A DNA stretch of 64,000 nucleotides. It comes from Flavobacteriales bacterium (GTDB taxonomy: Bacteria > Bacteroidota > Bacteroidia > Flavobacteriales_G > Salibacteraceae). The DNA is taken from positions 1-64,000 of the forward strand of contig JABMOM010000029.1 of the NCBI GenBank assembly GCA_013204105.1, read 5' to 3'. Made by a program: the position numbers and the translations under genes. This document shows, in pieces, positions 51,758 through 60,272 of the stretch. Position 1 is the stretch's first letter, and each line of letters starts with the position of its first letter. The notes beneath the pieces are model-generated. The model did no database searches and was not told the DNA's origin. It was given only the letters and a program-made list of their open reading frames with translations.

Positions 51758-54700
51758 ATGTACCTGATATTCGATACCGAAACCACTGGCCGCATTGAGA
51801 ATTGGAAGGCTCCTGTCAGTGAATTCGAGTCTTTTCCCCGCGTCGTCCAACTCGCATGGCAGCTCCACGATTACAAAGGAGAGCTGATCGATGTCAAAAA
51901 CTACATCATCAAGCCGGATGGGTATACCATCCCATTCAACGCGGAAAAGATCCACGGGATCAGCACGGAACGCGCCCAAAAAATCGGTGTGCCCATCGAG
52001 TTCGTCATGGACGAATTCAAGAAGGCGCTGGCAGATACAGATTTTGCCATAGGTCACAACATTGAATTCGATACGAAGGTCCTGGGGGCTGAATACGCTC
52101 GGGCAAGGCGTGACGATGGCCTCATGGAGAAGCGGACGCTGGACACCATGCAGCTCAGCACCAATTACTGCCAACTCCCTGGGGGACGTGGGAAAGGGTT
52201 CAAATACCCGACCCTGTCAGAACTCAACCAAAAGCTGTTTGGTGAAGCAGTGGACAATGCACACAATGCCTCTGCCGACGTGGAGGCCACCACCCGGTGC
52301 TTCCTCGAATTGATTCGCGTTGGTGTCATTGGCATTAAGGAACTAGAATCGAACAAGGAGTACATCGACAAATTCAAAGAGCACAATCCATCTACGATCC
52401 AACTGATTGGACTAAACATTGCGCCCTACAAGCCGGACGACCTGGTTGAAACAGAAGAGCCGGAGAAAGCGGCTAATGCTCCTTCTAAAACGGCACTGAA
52501 AGAAAACGAGCAGTTGCTGAGCGACTACCCTTTCGTTCACCTGCACAACCACACGCAGTTTTCCATCCTGCAATCAACTTCGGCTGTCAAGTCCATCGTG
52601 CGGCAAGCAGCTGCATTTGAGATGCCAGCCATTGCCATCACGGACCTTGGAAACATGATGGGCGTGTTCCACTTCGTGAAAGAATGCGAAATGAACGGCA
52701 TTAAGGCAATCGTCGGTTGTGAGTTCTTTGTCGCCGCAGAATACAAGCGACATCAGTTCACCAAGGACGATCCAGACCGCCGATTCAGGCAAGTGCTCAT
52801 CGCGAAGAATGAGAACGGCTACCACAACCTTTCCAAGCTCTGTTCGGTCGGATTCATCGACGGCTTCTACGCGGGTCTCCCGCGCGTTGGGCGCGAGGTG
52901 ATTGTGGAATTCAAAGAAGACCTCATCTGCACCACCGGCGGATTAGGAGGTGAGATTCCGAATTTGATCCTCAACATTGGCGAACAACAAGCCGAAGAAG
53001 CATTCAACTATTGGCACACCTTGTTCGGAGACGATTTCTATGTTCAATTGATGCGCCATGACCTGGAAGAGGAAGTCCGTGTGAACGAAGTGCTCCTGCG
53101 CTTTTGTGCAAAGTATGGTGTGAAGTACTTCGCCGCGAATGATGTCTATTACCAGTCCAAGGAAGATGCAAATGCACATGATATCCTACTCTGCGTAAAG
53201 GATGGCGTGCAGCAGGATATGCCGATAGGACGAGGACGCGGTTTCCGTTTCGGTATGCCGAACCAGGAATTCTATTTCAAGTCTCAAAAGGAGATGAAGG
53301 AAAAATTCAAGGACCTTCCGGATGCCATCACCACGGTATCTGAGATCATCGACAAAGTGGAGGAATACAAACTCGGTCGCGACATCCTGCTTCCCAAGTT
53401 TGACATTCCCGAAGAATTTGAAGATGAGAATGCATTCCTAGCTCACCTCACTTACGAAGGGGCCAAAAAGAAATACGGCGAAATCACGGACGAGATCAAG
53501 GATCGACTCGATTTTGAACTCAAGGTGATCAAGGACATGGGCTTCCCGGGTTACTTCTTGATTGTACAAGACTTCACCACTGAGGCTAGAAAACTAGGGG
53601 TATGGGTAGGTCCGGGACGAGGATCCGCGGCCGGATCAGCTGTCGCATTTTCTGTTGGCATTACGAACATCGACCCGATCAAGTACAAGCTGCTGTTTGA
53701 GCGTTTCTTGAATCCGGAGCGTGTAACGATGCCCGATATCGATATTGACTTCGACGACGAGGGCCGGGATCGCATCATCGACTACGTGGTCAAGAAATAT
53801 GGCCAGACCCAAGTGGCACAGATCATTACCTACGGCACCATGGCGGCTAAGTCGAGCATTCGAGATGTTGCGCGCGTGTTGGACCTGCCGCTGGGCGACG
53901 CGGACCGCATTGCCAAATTAGTTCCAGACTTGAAGAAGTTCAAGCACATCTTCGGTCGAGCGAAAGAAGACTTGAAGAAGGACTTCAACGGTGATGACCT
54001 CACCAACGTCCAACAACTCATCGCGATCAGTGAGCAAGAAAATGAGGAAGGCAGGATTCTGAATCAAGCCCGGAAACTAGAGGGTTCGGTACGTAATACA
54101 GGTATCCACGCCTGCGGAGTCATCATCACACCCCAAGACATTCGAGAATTCATACCTGTTGCCACCGCGAAGGATTCTGACCTACTGCTTACCCAGTTTG
54201 ACAACAGCGTGGTGGAAAGCGCAGGCCTGCTCAAAATGGACTTCCTCGGCTTGAAAACCTTGACCGTGATGAAGGATGCGATCAAGTTGGCCAAGCAGCG
54301 GCATAACGTCGACATCGATCCCGACACGATCCCGTTGGACGATCCGAAGACCTTTGAGTTGTACCAGCGGGGTGAGACCAACGGAACTTTCCAGTTTGAA
54401 TCCGTTGGAATGCAGAAAAACCTGCGATTGCTGAAACCAACAGGCATTGAAGACCTCATTGCAATGAACGCCCTGTATCGTCCTGGTCCATTGCAGTTCA
54501 TTGATTTGTTCATCAATCGAAAGCACGGCCGTGAGAAAGTGGAGTACCCCCACGAAAAATTGGAGCCTATCCTGAAGGATACATATGGGATCATGGTCTA
54601 CCAAGAGCAGATCATGCAGACAGCTCAAATCTTAGCGGGCTACTCACTAGGTACTGCAGACATCCTTCGTCGGGCCATGGGTAAGAAGAAGATGGATGTC

Positions 54701-56059
54701 ATGGAAGAACAGCGCGTAATCTTCCGCGACGGATGTGCCAAGCATAATGACATCGATGGAGAGACGGCCGATAAGATCTTCGACGTAATGATGAAGTTTG
54801 CCGAGTACGGATTCAATCGTTCCCACTCGGCCGCGTATAGTGTGGTGGCATTTCAGACAGCGTACCTCAAGGCAAACTACCCTGCCGAATACATGGCTTC
54901 TGTGCTCACGCACAACATGGGCGACATCAAGAAGGTCACCTTCTTTATGGAAGAATGCAAGCGCATGGGTATTCCTGTATTAGGGCCAGATGTCAACGAG
55001 AGTGCTTACAAGTTTGCGGTCAACAGCCAAGGGGAGATTCGTTTTGGTATGGGCGCCATCAAAGGTGTAGGAGAGGCAGCTGTAGAGGCCATTGTGGCAG
55101 AACAGCTTGAAAATGGTCCTTATCGTTCCATTTTCGACTTTGCTTCCAGGTTAGACTTGCGTTCGGTGAATAAGAAAAATTTTGAAGGTCTTGCCATTGC
55201 TGGCTCGTTTGATTGTTTCCAAGGCGTACATCGCGCGCAATATTTCGCCGAAGATGAGAAGGGTTCTACCTTGATCGAAAAGGCGGTTCGCTATGGAAAT
55301 GCCTTTCAGGAAGCAAAGAACTCTTCCCAGGCTTCGCTCTTTGGTGATACGGAAGACGCCGAAATTCCAGAGCCGTCAATACCCGAAGCACCCGAGTGGA
55401 CCACCTTGGATCAGCTCAATCGTGAAAAAGAGGTGGTCGGCGTTTATATCTCAGGCCATCCACTGGATGATTTTCGTTTTGAACAGGAACAATTTGCAAA
55501 TGCAGCGACGGTGGATCTTCATGACATTGAAGCCATGAAGCAACGCCGTGATATCAAGGTTGCAGGAATCATCACAAAGGCTGAACACCTCACCTCCAAG
55601 ACCGGTAATCCCTATGGGAAGTTCACGCTTGAAGATTATGAGGGAACCCACGAATTCATGTTGTTCAAGGACGATTACATCCGATTCAAGAACTATCTGA
55701 CGGAAAACTGGTTTGTACTGGTCAGCGTCGGCATTCAGAGTTGGTTCAACAAAAGGGAACAGCGCGAAACTTCAAGGCTTTCGGTCACCAAGATAGATTT
55801 GCTGGCAGAATTGCGAGAGAAGATGGTGAAACAAGTGGTCTTGGATGTGGAGGTACAGTCGATCTCCGACAAGTTGATCGACCGAATCAAAGGAATGTGC
55901 TCTAAAAACAAGGGTAGCATTCCAATCCAAATCAACGTGCACGACAACGGAACCATCATTGAAATGCCCAGCAGATCTATGAGGGTCAACTTGACGCGCG
56001 AAGTGACAGAACAACTTGAATCCTTGGAAAATATCATCTGGAGCATCAAAAAGGCATGA
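51758..56059 (+). CDS. dnaE: DNA polymerase III alpha subunit with N-terminal proofreading exonuclease
   Basis: 1433 residues. The N-terminal 220 are a DnaQ-like DEDDh exonuclease: FDTETTG (D6, E8), GHNIEFD and HNASADVEATTR. A PHP domain follows (FVHLHNHTQFSILQ, from about residue 260), then the polymerase core with catalytic aspartates in PDIDIDFDDEGRD (about 659-671), then a helix-hairpin-helix and an OB-fold (IKVAGIITKAEHLT) near the end. It is a DnaE rather than a PolC: the exonuclease sits before the PHP domain and is not inserted in it. Fused exonucleases are known in flavobacterial DnaE. A near-consensus box TAATTTTA (51717-51724) precedes the gene. Confidence 0.95.
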   Translation: MYLIFDTETTGRIENWKAPVSEFESFPRVVQLAWQLHDYKGELIDVKNYIIKPDGYTIPFNAEKIHGISTERAQKIGVPIEFVMDEFKKALADTDFAIGHNIEFDTKVLGAEYARARRDDGLMEKRTLDTMQLSTNYCQLPGGRGKGFKYPTLSELNQKLFGEAVDNAHNASADVEATTRCFLELIRVGVIGIKELESNKEYIDKFKEHNPSTIQLIGLNIAPYKPDDLVETEEPEKAANAPSKTALKENEQLLSDYPFVHLHNHTQFSILQSTSAVKSIVRQAAAFEMPAIAITDLGNMMGVFHFVKECEMNGIKAIVGCEFFVAAEYKRHQFTKDDPDRRFRQVLIAKNENGYHNLSKLCSVGFIDGFYAGLPRVGREVIVEFKEDLICTTGGLGGEIPNLILNIGEQQAEEAFNYWHTLFGDDFYVQLMRHDLEEEVRVNEVLLRFCAKYGVKYFAANDVYYQSKEDANAHDILLCVKDGVQQDMPIGRGRGFRFGMPNQEFYFKSQKEMKEKFKDLPDAITTVSEIIDKVEEYKLGRDILLPKFDIPEEFEDENAFLAHLTYEGAKKKYGEITDEIKDRLDFELKVIKDMGFPGYFLIVQDFTTEARKLGVWVGPGRGSAAGSAVAFSVGITNIDPIKYKLLFERFLNPERVTMPDIDIDFDDEGRDRIIDYVVKKYGQTQVAQIITYGTMAAKSSIRDVARVLDLPLGDADRIAKLVPDLKKFKHIFGRAKEDLKKDFNGDDLTNVQQLIAISEQENEEGRILNQARKLEGSVRNTGIHACGVIITPQDIREFIPVATAKDSDLLLTQFDNSVVESAGLLKMDFLGLKTLTVMKDAIKLAKQRHNVDIDPDTIPLDDPKTFELYQRGETNGTFQFESVGMQKNLRLLKPTGIEDLIAMNALYRPGPLQFIDLFINRKHGREKVEYPHEKLEPILKDTYGIMVYQEQIMQTAQILAGYSLGTADILRRAMGKKKMDVMEEQRVIFRDGCAKHNDIDGETADKIFDVMMKFAEYGFNRSHSAAYSVVAFQTAYLKANYPAEYMASVLTHNMGDIKKVTFFMEECKRMGIPVLGPDVNESAYKFAVNSQGEIRFGMGAIKGVGEAAVEAIVAEQLENGPYRSIFDFASRLDLRSVNKKNFEGLAIAGSFDCFQGVHRAQYFAEDEKGSTLIEKAVRYGNAFQEAKNSSQASLFGDTEDAEIPEPSIPEAPEWTTLDQLNREKEVVGVYISGHPLDDFRFEQEQFANAATVDLHDIEAMKQRRDIKVAGIITKAEHLTSKTGNPYGKFTLEDYEGTHEFMLFKDDYIRFKNYLTENWFVLVSVGIQSWFNKREQRETSRLSVTKIDLLAELREKMVKQVVLDVEVQSISDKLIDRIKGMCSKNKGSIPIQINVHDNGTIIEMPSRSMRVNLTREVTEQLESLENIIWSIKKA

Positions 56060-56101
56060 CAGATTGACCCAAATGAACGAATGGTGAAGGATTTGTTTTC
56101 A

Positions 56102-56109
56102 TAGTTTTG
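56102..56109 (+). promoter_or_regulatory. -7 box of the trxA promoter
   Basis: TAGTTTTG, a perfect TAnnTTTG match, 33 bases before the trxA ATG and 42 bases after the dnaE stop. Confidence 0.6.
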
Positions 56110-56142
56110 TTCATCAATAGAAAACATCAATAGAATCAAAAA

Positions 56143-56460
56143 ATGGCATTAGAACTAACAGACAGCAACTTCGAAGTCGAAGCGTTGAATTCAGACAAGC
56201 CAGTAATGGTCGATTTTTGGGCCGAGTGGTGCGGACCTTGCCGCATGGTGGGCCCGATCGTCGAAGAAGTGGCGAATGAATACGCTGACAAAGCGGTTGT
56301 AGGGAAACTTAATGTTGACAACAACCCTGGAGTTGCTCAGAAGTACGGTATTAGAAGCATTCCAACCATCCTATTCTTCAAGAATGGAGAGATCGTGGAT
56401 CGCCAAGTAGGCGCGGTTCCGAAGGCTGCGTTGATCAAGAAGCTGGAAGCACACATGTAA
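56143..56460 (+). CDS. trxA: thioredoxin
   Basis: 105 residues, a complete single thioredoxin fold with the active site WCGPC (C30, C33) and the cis-proline loop RSIPTILFF. No signal peptide, so cytoplasmic. Reduces protein disulfides and serves ribonucleotide reductase and other enzymes. It is monocistronic: promoter box upstream and a strong terminator downstream. Confidence 0.97.
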   Translation: MALELTDSNFEVEALNSDKPVMVDFWAEWCGPCRMVGPIVEEVANEYADKAVVGKLNVDNNPGVAQKYGIRSIPTILFFKNGEIVDRQVGAVPKAALIKKLEAHM

Positions 56461-56485
56461 TTCCGGCAACCTAACTAAACGGTTG

Positions 56486-56517
56486 AAAGCCTCGGTTAAC
56501 CCCCGAGGCTTTTTTTA
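56486..56517 (+). terminator. terminator after trxA
   Basis: Ten-base stem AAAGCCTCGG (56486-56495) / CCGAGGCTTT (56503-56512) followed by a T run to 56517. It lies 25 bases past the trxA stop. Confidence 0.9.
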
Positions 56518-56619
56518 TGCTCAAGCCTTTATAAACCGGAGTGAATGGATTGACTACTCAAATTAATCCAATCAAAAAAATAACAGTCAACTACCCTTCC
56601 ATCTAACTTTAACGGTTCA

Positions 56620-57825
56620 GTGACCTCTCCCATCTCATACTATTTCGACTCCTACAAAGGCTTCCGAAAAGAGGTCTGGATCATAACCTTGGTTAGCCTC
56701 ATCAACCGAGCGGGCACTATGGTGATTCCTTTTCTCTCGCTCTACTTAACAGGTGAGATGGGTCTCAGCTTCCAGCAAGTTGGATGGGTAATGTCTGCCT
56801 TCGGTCTGGGTTCTCTTGTTGGATCTTGGGCCGGAGGTAAATTAAGCGATAAAATTGGCTTCTACCCTACCATGCTATGGAGCATGATCACACCTGGTCT
56901 GCTATTCTTTTTGCTTCAGTTTGTCACTTCATTTATGGGTTTTTGCATTGCCATCTTTCTGGTCATGTCCGTTGCCGACATGTTCCGACCAGCCATGTTT
57001 GTGTCGTTGCGCGCATATAGCAAGCCCGAAAACCGAACGCGCTCCGTGACCTTGGTTCGACTCGCAATTAATTTGGGTTTCAGCGTGGGTCCAGCAGCTG
57101 GCGGACTGATCATCGCCAAGCTTGGATACCTTTCTTTGTTTTGGGTGGATGGTCTCACCTGTTTTCTTGCGGGAATGGTGATCTTGTTCTTCCTTCCTAA
57201 ACCTGAATCTGAACCCGCTTCAGCAATGGACGCCCCGGCTAAAACAGCCTTGAAAGAACCCCTAAAAGACGGCCCCTACCTCCTCTTTCTGTTTGCAGTT
57301 TTCCTCACTGGTTTTGTCTTTCTGCAATGCTTCAGCTCTATCCCATTGTACTACAGAGACGTTCATGGTCTTGCAGAACAACCCATTGGCCTATTGCTAG
57401 GCTTAAACGGTTTCCTGATTTTTCTTTTCGAAATGCCGCTGATCAAATTTACCGAAGACAGGAAGTGGAAACTACCCAGGATCCTCATCGTAAGCGCGCT
57501 CATGATTGGATTCAGCTACGCGGTGTTGAACGTTTGGCAGACCACTTTCATCCTTGTGATCAGCATTCTGTTTCTTACGCTTGGAGAAATGCTCAATTTC
57601 CCAATCGCAAACCGAATCGCAATGGATCGGGCCGAAGGAGGTAAAATTGGTGGATACATGGGCTTGTATACCATAGCCTTCAGCCTTGCCCACATCGTAG
57701 GTCACAATGGAGGCTTGATGTTGATCCAAGCCTATGGTTATGCATTTACGTGGAATGTTATGGCCATAGTAATGCTATTGGCTACAGTAGTAATCTACTA
57801 TTCAAGCAAGCGCTTGATCGTTTAG
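56620..57825 (+). CDS. MFS transporter
   Basis: 401 residues with about 12 transmembrane helices in two halves. Between helices 2 and 3 is GSWAGGKLSDKIGFYPTM, a variant of the MFS loop motif GxLxDrxGrr. Similar in outline to drug-efflux MFS (MdtH-like), but the substrate is unknown. The start is a GTG; a near-consensus box TAACTTTA (56604-56611) lies only eight bases before it, so the leader is very short or absent. Surrounded by trxA and the DUF58 gene on the same strand, but with separate promoters likely. Confidence 0.9.
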   Translation: MTSPISYYFDSYKGFRKEVWIITLVSLINRAGTMVIPFLSLYLTGEMGLSFQQVGWVMSAFGLGSLVGSWAGGKLSDKIGFYPTMLWSMITPGLLFFLLQFVTSFMGFCIAIFLVMSVADMFRPAMFVSLRAYSKPENRTRSVTLVRLAINLGFSVGPAAGGLIIAKLGYLSLFWVDGLTCFLAGMVILFFLPKPESEPASAMDAPAKTALKEPLKDGPYLLFLFAVFLTGFVFLQCFSSIPLYYRDVHGLAEQPIGLLLGLNGFLIFLFEMPLIKFTEDRKWKLPRILIVSALMIGFSYAVLNVWQTTFILVISILFLTLGEMLNFPIANRIAMDRAEGGKIGGYMGLYTIAFSLAHIVGHNGGLMLIQAYGYAFTWNVMAIVMLLATVVIYYSSKRLIV

Positions 57826-57896
57826 GAACGTCTCTCATTCGATACATAAATGCATCCTTCTGAAAGAAGCACAATCATAAATCGTAAACTCGCAGT

Positions 57897-58826
57897 ATGC
57901 CGATTGATCATTTCAGAGCGCAACAATTTGGAAGACTTGAGTTACTCGCCAGACAGGCTGTAGAGGGATTCATTACAGGTCTTCACAAAAGTCCATACCA
58001 TGGCTTTTCGGTTGAGTTTGCTGAACATCGCGCTTACAATACAGGTGAGAGCACGCGACACATCGATTGGAAGCTCTACGGCCGGACGGATAAGATGTTC
58101 GTGAAGCGCTTTGAAGAAGAAACCAACTTGAGGTGCTTCATCTGCATCGATCGATCAGGGTCTATGTTCTACCCCAAACGTTCGGAGGGAGACGCGCCCA
58201 ATAAAATTCGTTTCTCCATTCAAGCTGCTGCATCGCTGATCTATTTGATGCGCACCCAGCGCGATGCCGTGGGTCTATCTTTTATCGGAAAAGGGATAGA
58301 ACAAACTACGCCAGCAAAGAGCTCATCGGTACACCATAGTTACTTGTTCACCTTGTTGGAGCAGGAATACGCGCAATTGGAAGGGGCAGATCAATCGGAC
58401 ATCGTCGCATCGTTGCACAACCTAGCAGAGCAAGTACACAAGCGCTCGTTGATCGTAATTTTCAGTGATTTTGTGGATTCTACCATGCGCGGCGAAGCGG
58501 ATCAACAGCAGCTCTTTGAGGCACTCCAGCACCTGCGTTACAACAAGCACGAAGTCGTATTATTCCATGTAATGGACAAGCCGACGGAAGTAGACTTGGA
58601 GTTGGACAATCGCCCACACACCTTCATTGACATGGAAACGGGCGAGCGAGTGAAGGCACAACCGCACGAATTAAAGAAGGCATACAAGGAGGCCAGGGAA
58701 AAACGGATCAATGAGATCAAGCTCAAGTGCCGACAATTCCACATCGATTGGGTTGAAACCGATATTCAAGAAGGCGTCAACCGTGTTTTGGAGAGATTCC
58801 TCGCCAAGCGGTCAAGGTTGCACTAA
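57897..58826 (+). CDS. DUF58 domain protein
   Basis: 309 residues. The DUF58 signature is AEHRAYNTGESTRHIDWKLY, followed by a VWA-like fold (ICIDRSGSMFYP has the MIDAS-like DxSxS, and VIFSDFVDS). DUF58 proteins are usually partners of MoxR-type AAA ATPases; none is in the window. No signal or membrane segment. The 3' end overlaps the convergent aroQ by four bases. Confidence 0.9.
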   Translation: MPIDHFRAQQFGRLELLARQAVEGFITGLHKSPYHGFSVEFAEHRAYNTGESTRHIDWKLYGRTDKMFVKRFEEETNLRCFICIDRSGSMFYPKRSEGDAPNKIRFSIQAAASLIYLMRTQRDAVGLSFIGKGIEQTTPAKSSSVHHSYLFTLLEQEYAQLEGADQSDIVASLHNLAEQVHKRSLIVIFSDFVDSTMRGEADQQQLFEALQHLRYNKHEVVLFHVMDKPTEVDLELDNRPHTFIDMETGERVKAQPHELKKAYKEAREKRINEIKLKCRQFHIDWVETDIQEGVNRVLERFLAKRSRLH

Positions 58827-59251
58827 GCTTGATTGAGCAGCTTTAAAATTCCAAGTAGGTAGCTTTCCATTCCGAATCCCGCGATGGATCCAATGCTATG
58901 CTTGCCGATGAAAGAGACGTGGCGGAAATCTTCGCGCGCAAAAATGTTGCTCATGTGTACTTCGATCACCGAACGATCAATAGCCGCGACGGCATCTCCA
59001 ATGGCAACTGAGGTGTGGGTGTAACCCCCTGCGTTCAAGAGAATGCCTTTTACCGTTTTGTCCTTATCCAATGCGTGTAAGTGATCGATTAGTTCACCTT
59101 CAATATTGCTTTGGAAATAGTCGATCTCGATTTGCGGAAAGCCTTTCTTCATCTCTGCAATGAATCCATCAAAGGACTTATCTCCGTAAATGTCCTTCTC
59201 ACGCTTACCAGTCAGGTTGAGGTTGGGGCCGTTGACGATTGCGATCTTCAT
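58823..59251 (-). CDS. aroQ: 3-dehydroquinate dehydratase, type II
   Basis: 142 residues. Converts 3-dehydroquinate to 3-dehydroshikimate in the shikimate pathway. Signatures: NGPNLNLTGKREKDIYG with the catalytic Arg/Tyr pair (R17, Y22), NAGGYTHTSVAIGDA, and EVHMSNIFAREDFR. The length matches the dodecameric type II enzyme. Divergent from xerC/D-type recombinase. Confidence 0.95.
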   Translation of the reverse strand: MKIAIVNGPNLNLTGKREKDIYGDKSFDGFIAEMKKGFPQIEIDYFQSNIEGELIDHLHALDKDKTVKGILLNAGGYTHTSVAIGDAVAAIDRSVIEVHMSNIFAREDFRHVSFIGKHSIGSIAGFGMESYLLGILKLLNQA

Positions 59252-59347
59252 ACTGCGAAACTACGCACTGCATCAACACCTGCTGTTTGAAAGGACGGCA
59301 AGAAGCGTCAAAGGAGCAAAGGATTAATTGTTGAACTTTCCATCGCA

Positions 59348-60262
59348 ATGTGGGAGAGTTATAAGAAAGGGTTCAAGTCGTACCTACGCATGGAGCGTTC
59401 GCTGTCAGAGAACAGCATCACTGCCTACATGGAAGACGTGCACAAGCTTACCTCCTACTTTGAAGGGATAGAACAATCGCCCAATCCGAAAGACGTCAAT
59501 CGCAAAGACCTGGAACAGTTCGTTAAATGGGTGGTTGAATTAGGCCTGGCGCCCCATACCCAAGCACGTATCATTAGTGGTATCAAGGCCTTTTTTCGAT
59601 TTCTCGAAATCGATGAAGTAATCAGCGAAGACCCCACCACTATGCTCGAAGGGCCCAAATTGGGAAGGAAATTACCGGACACTTTGAACAACGCAGAGAT
59701 CGAGGAAATGCTCGATCAGATCGACCGCTCTGCGCCAGAAGGCGAACGGAACCGAGCAATCATTGAAACCTTATATGCCTGTGGACTTCGTGTGTCTGAG
59801 CTTGTCACCCTTCGCATCAGCAACCTCTTCTTCCATGATGGCTTCATCCGTGTCATTGGCAAAGGAGACAAAGAGCGTCTGGTGCCGATCCACGATTTCG
59901 CTGCAAAGAGCATTGATCTTTACCTGAACGAAGTGCGCGTTCACGTACAGCCAAAGCCCGGCGAAGAGGACTTTGTGTTTCTCAATCGCCGTGGAAGCCA
60001 TTTGAGTCGTGTCATGGTCTTCTACATCATCCGAGACCTTGCTGCTAAGGCCGGCATACGGAAAACCATCAGTCCGCATACGCTCCGCCACAGTTTTGCA
60101 ACAGAGTTGGTAGAGAATGGCGCAGACTTGCGCGCTGTGCAAGAAATGTTGGGACACGCGTCCATCACCACCACGGAGATTTACACCCACTTAGACCGGA
60201 AATTCCTCAAGAAAACAATCCTTGAACATCATCCGATGTACAATGGAAAGATGAAGTCGTAA
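59348..60262 (+). CDS. xerD: tyrosine recombinase of the XerC/XerD type
   Basis: 304 residues with an N-terminal SAM-like DNA-binding domain (1-100) and the catalytic domain. All catalytic residues are visible: R148 (GLRVSEL), K172, H244-x-x-R247 (HTLRHSF), H270 (LGHASI) and Y279 (TEIYTHLD). This length and the lack of phage genes nearby suggest the housekeeping chromosome-dimer resolvase; whether it is XerC or XerD cannot be told, and the symbol is a guess. The next gene starts 10 bases later. Confidence 0.92.
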   Translation: MWESYKKGFKSYLRMERSLSENSITAYMEDVHKLTSYFEGIEQSPNPKDVNRKDLEQFVKWVVELGLAPHTQARIISGIKAFFRFLEIDEVISEDPTTMLEGPKLGRKLPDTLNNAEIEEMLDQIDRSAPEGERNRAIIETLYACGLRVSELVTLRISNLFFHDGFIRVIGKGDKERLVPIHDFAAKSIDLYLNEVRVHVQPKPGEEDFVFLNRRGSHLSRVMVFYIIRDLAAKAGIRKTISPHTLRHSFATELVENGADLRAVQEMLGHASITTTEIYTHLDRKFLKKTILEHHPMYNGKMKS

Positions 60263-60272
60263 GTTTGACTCC

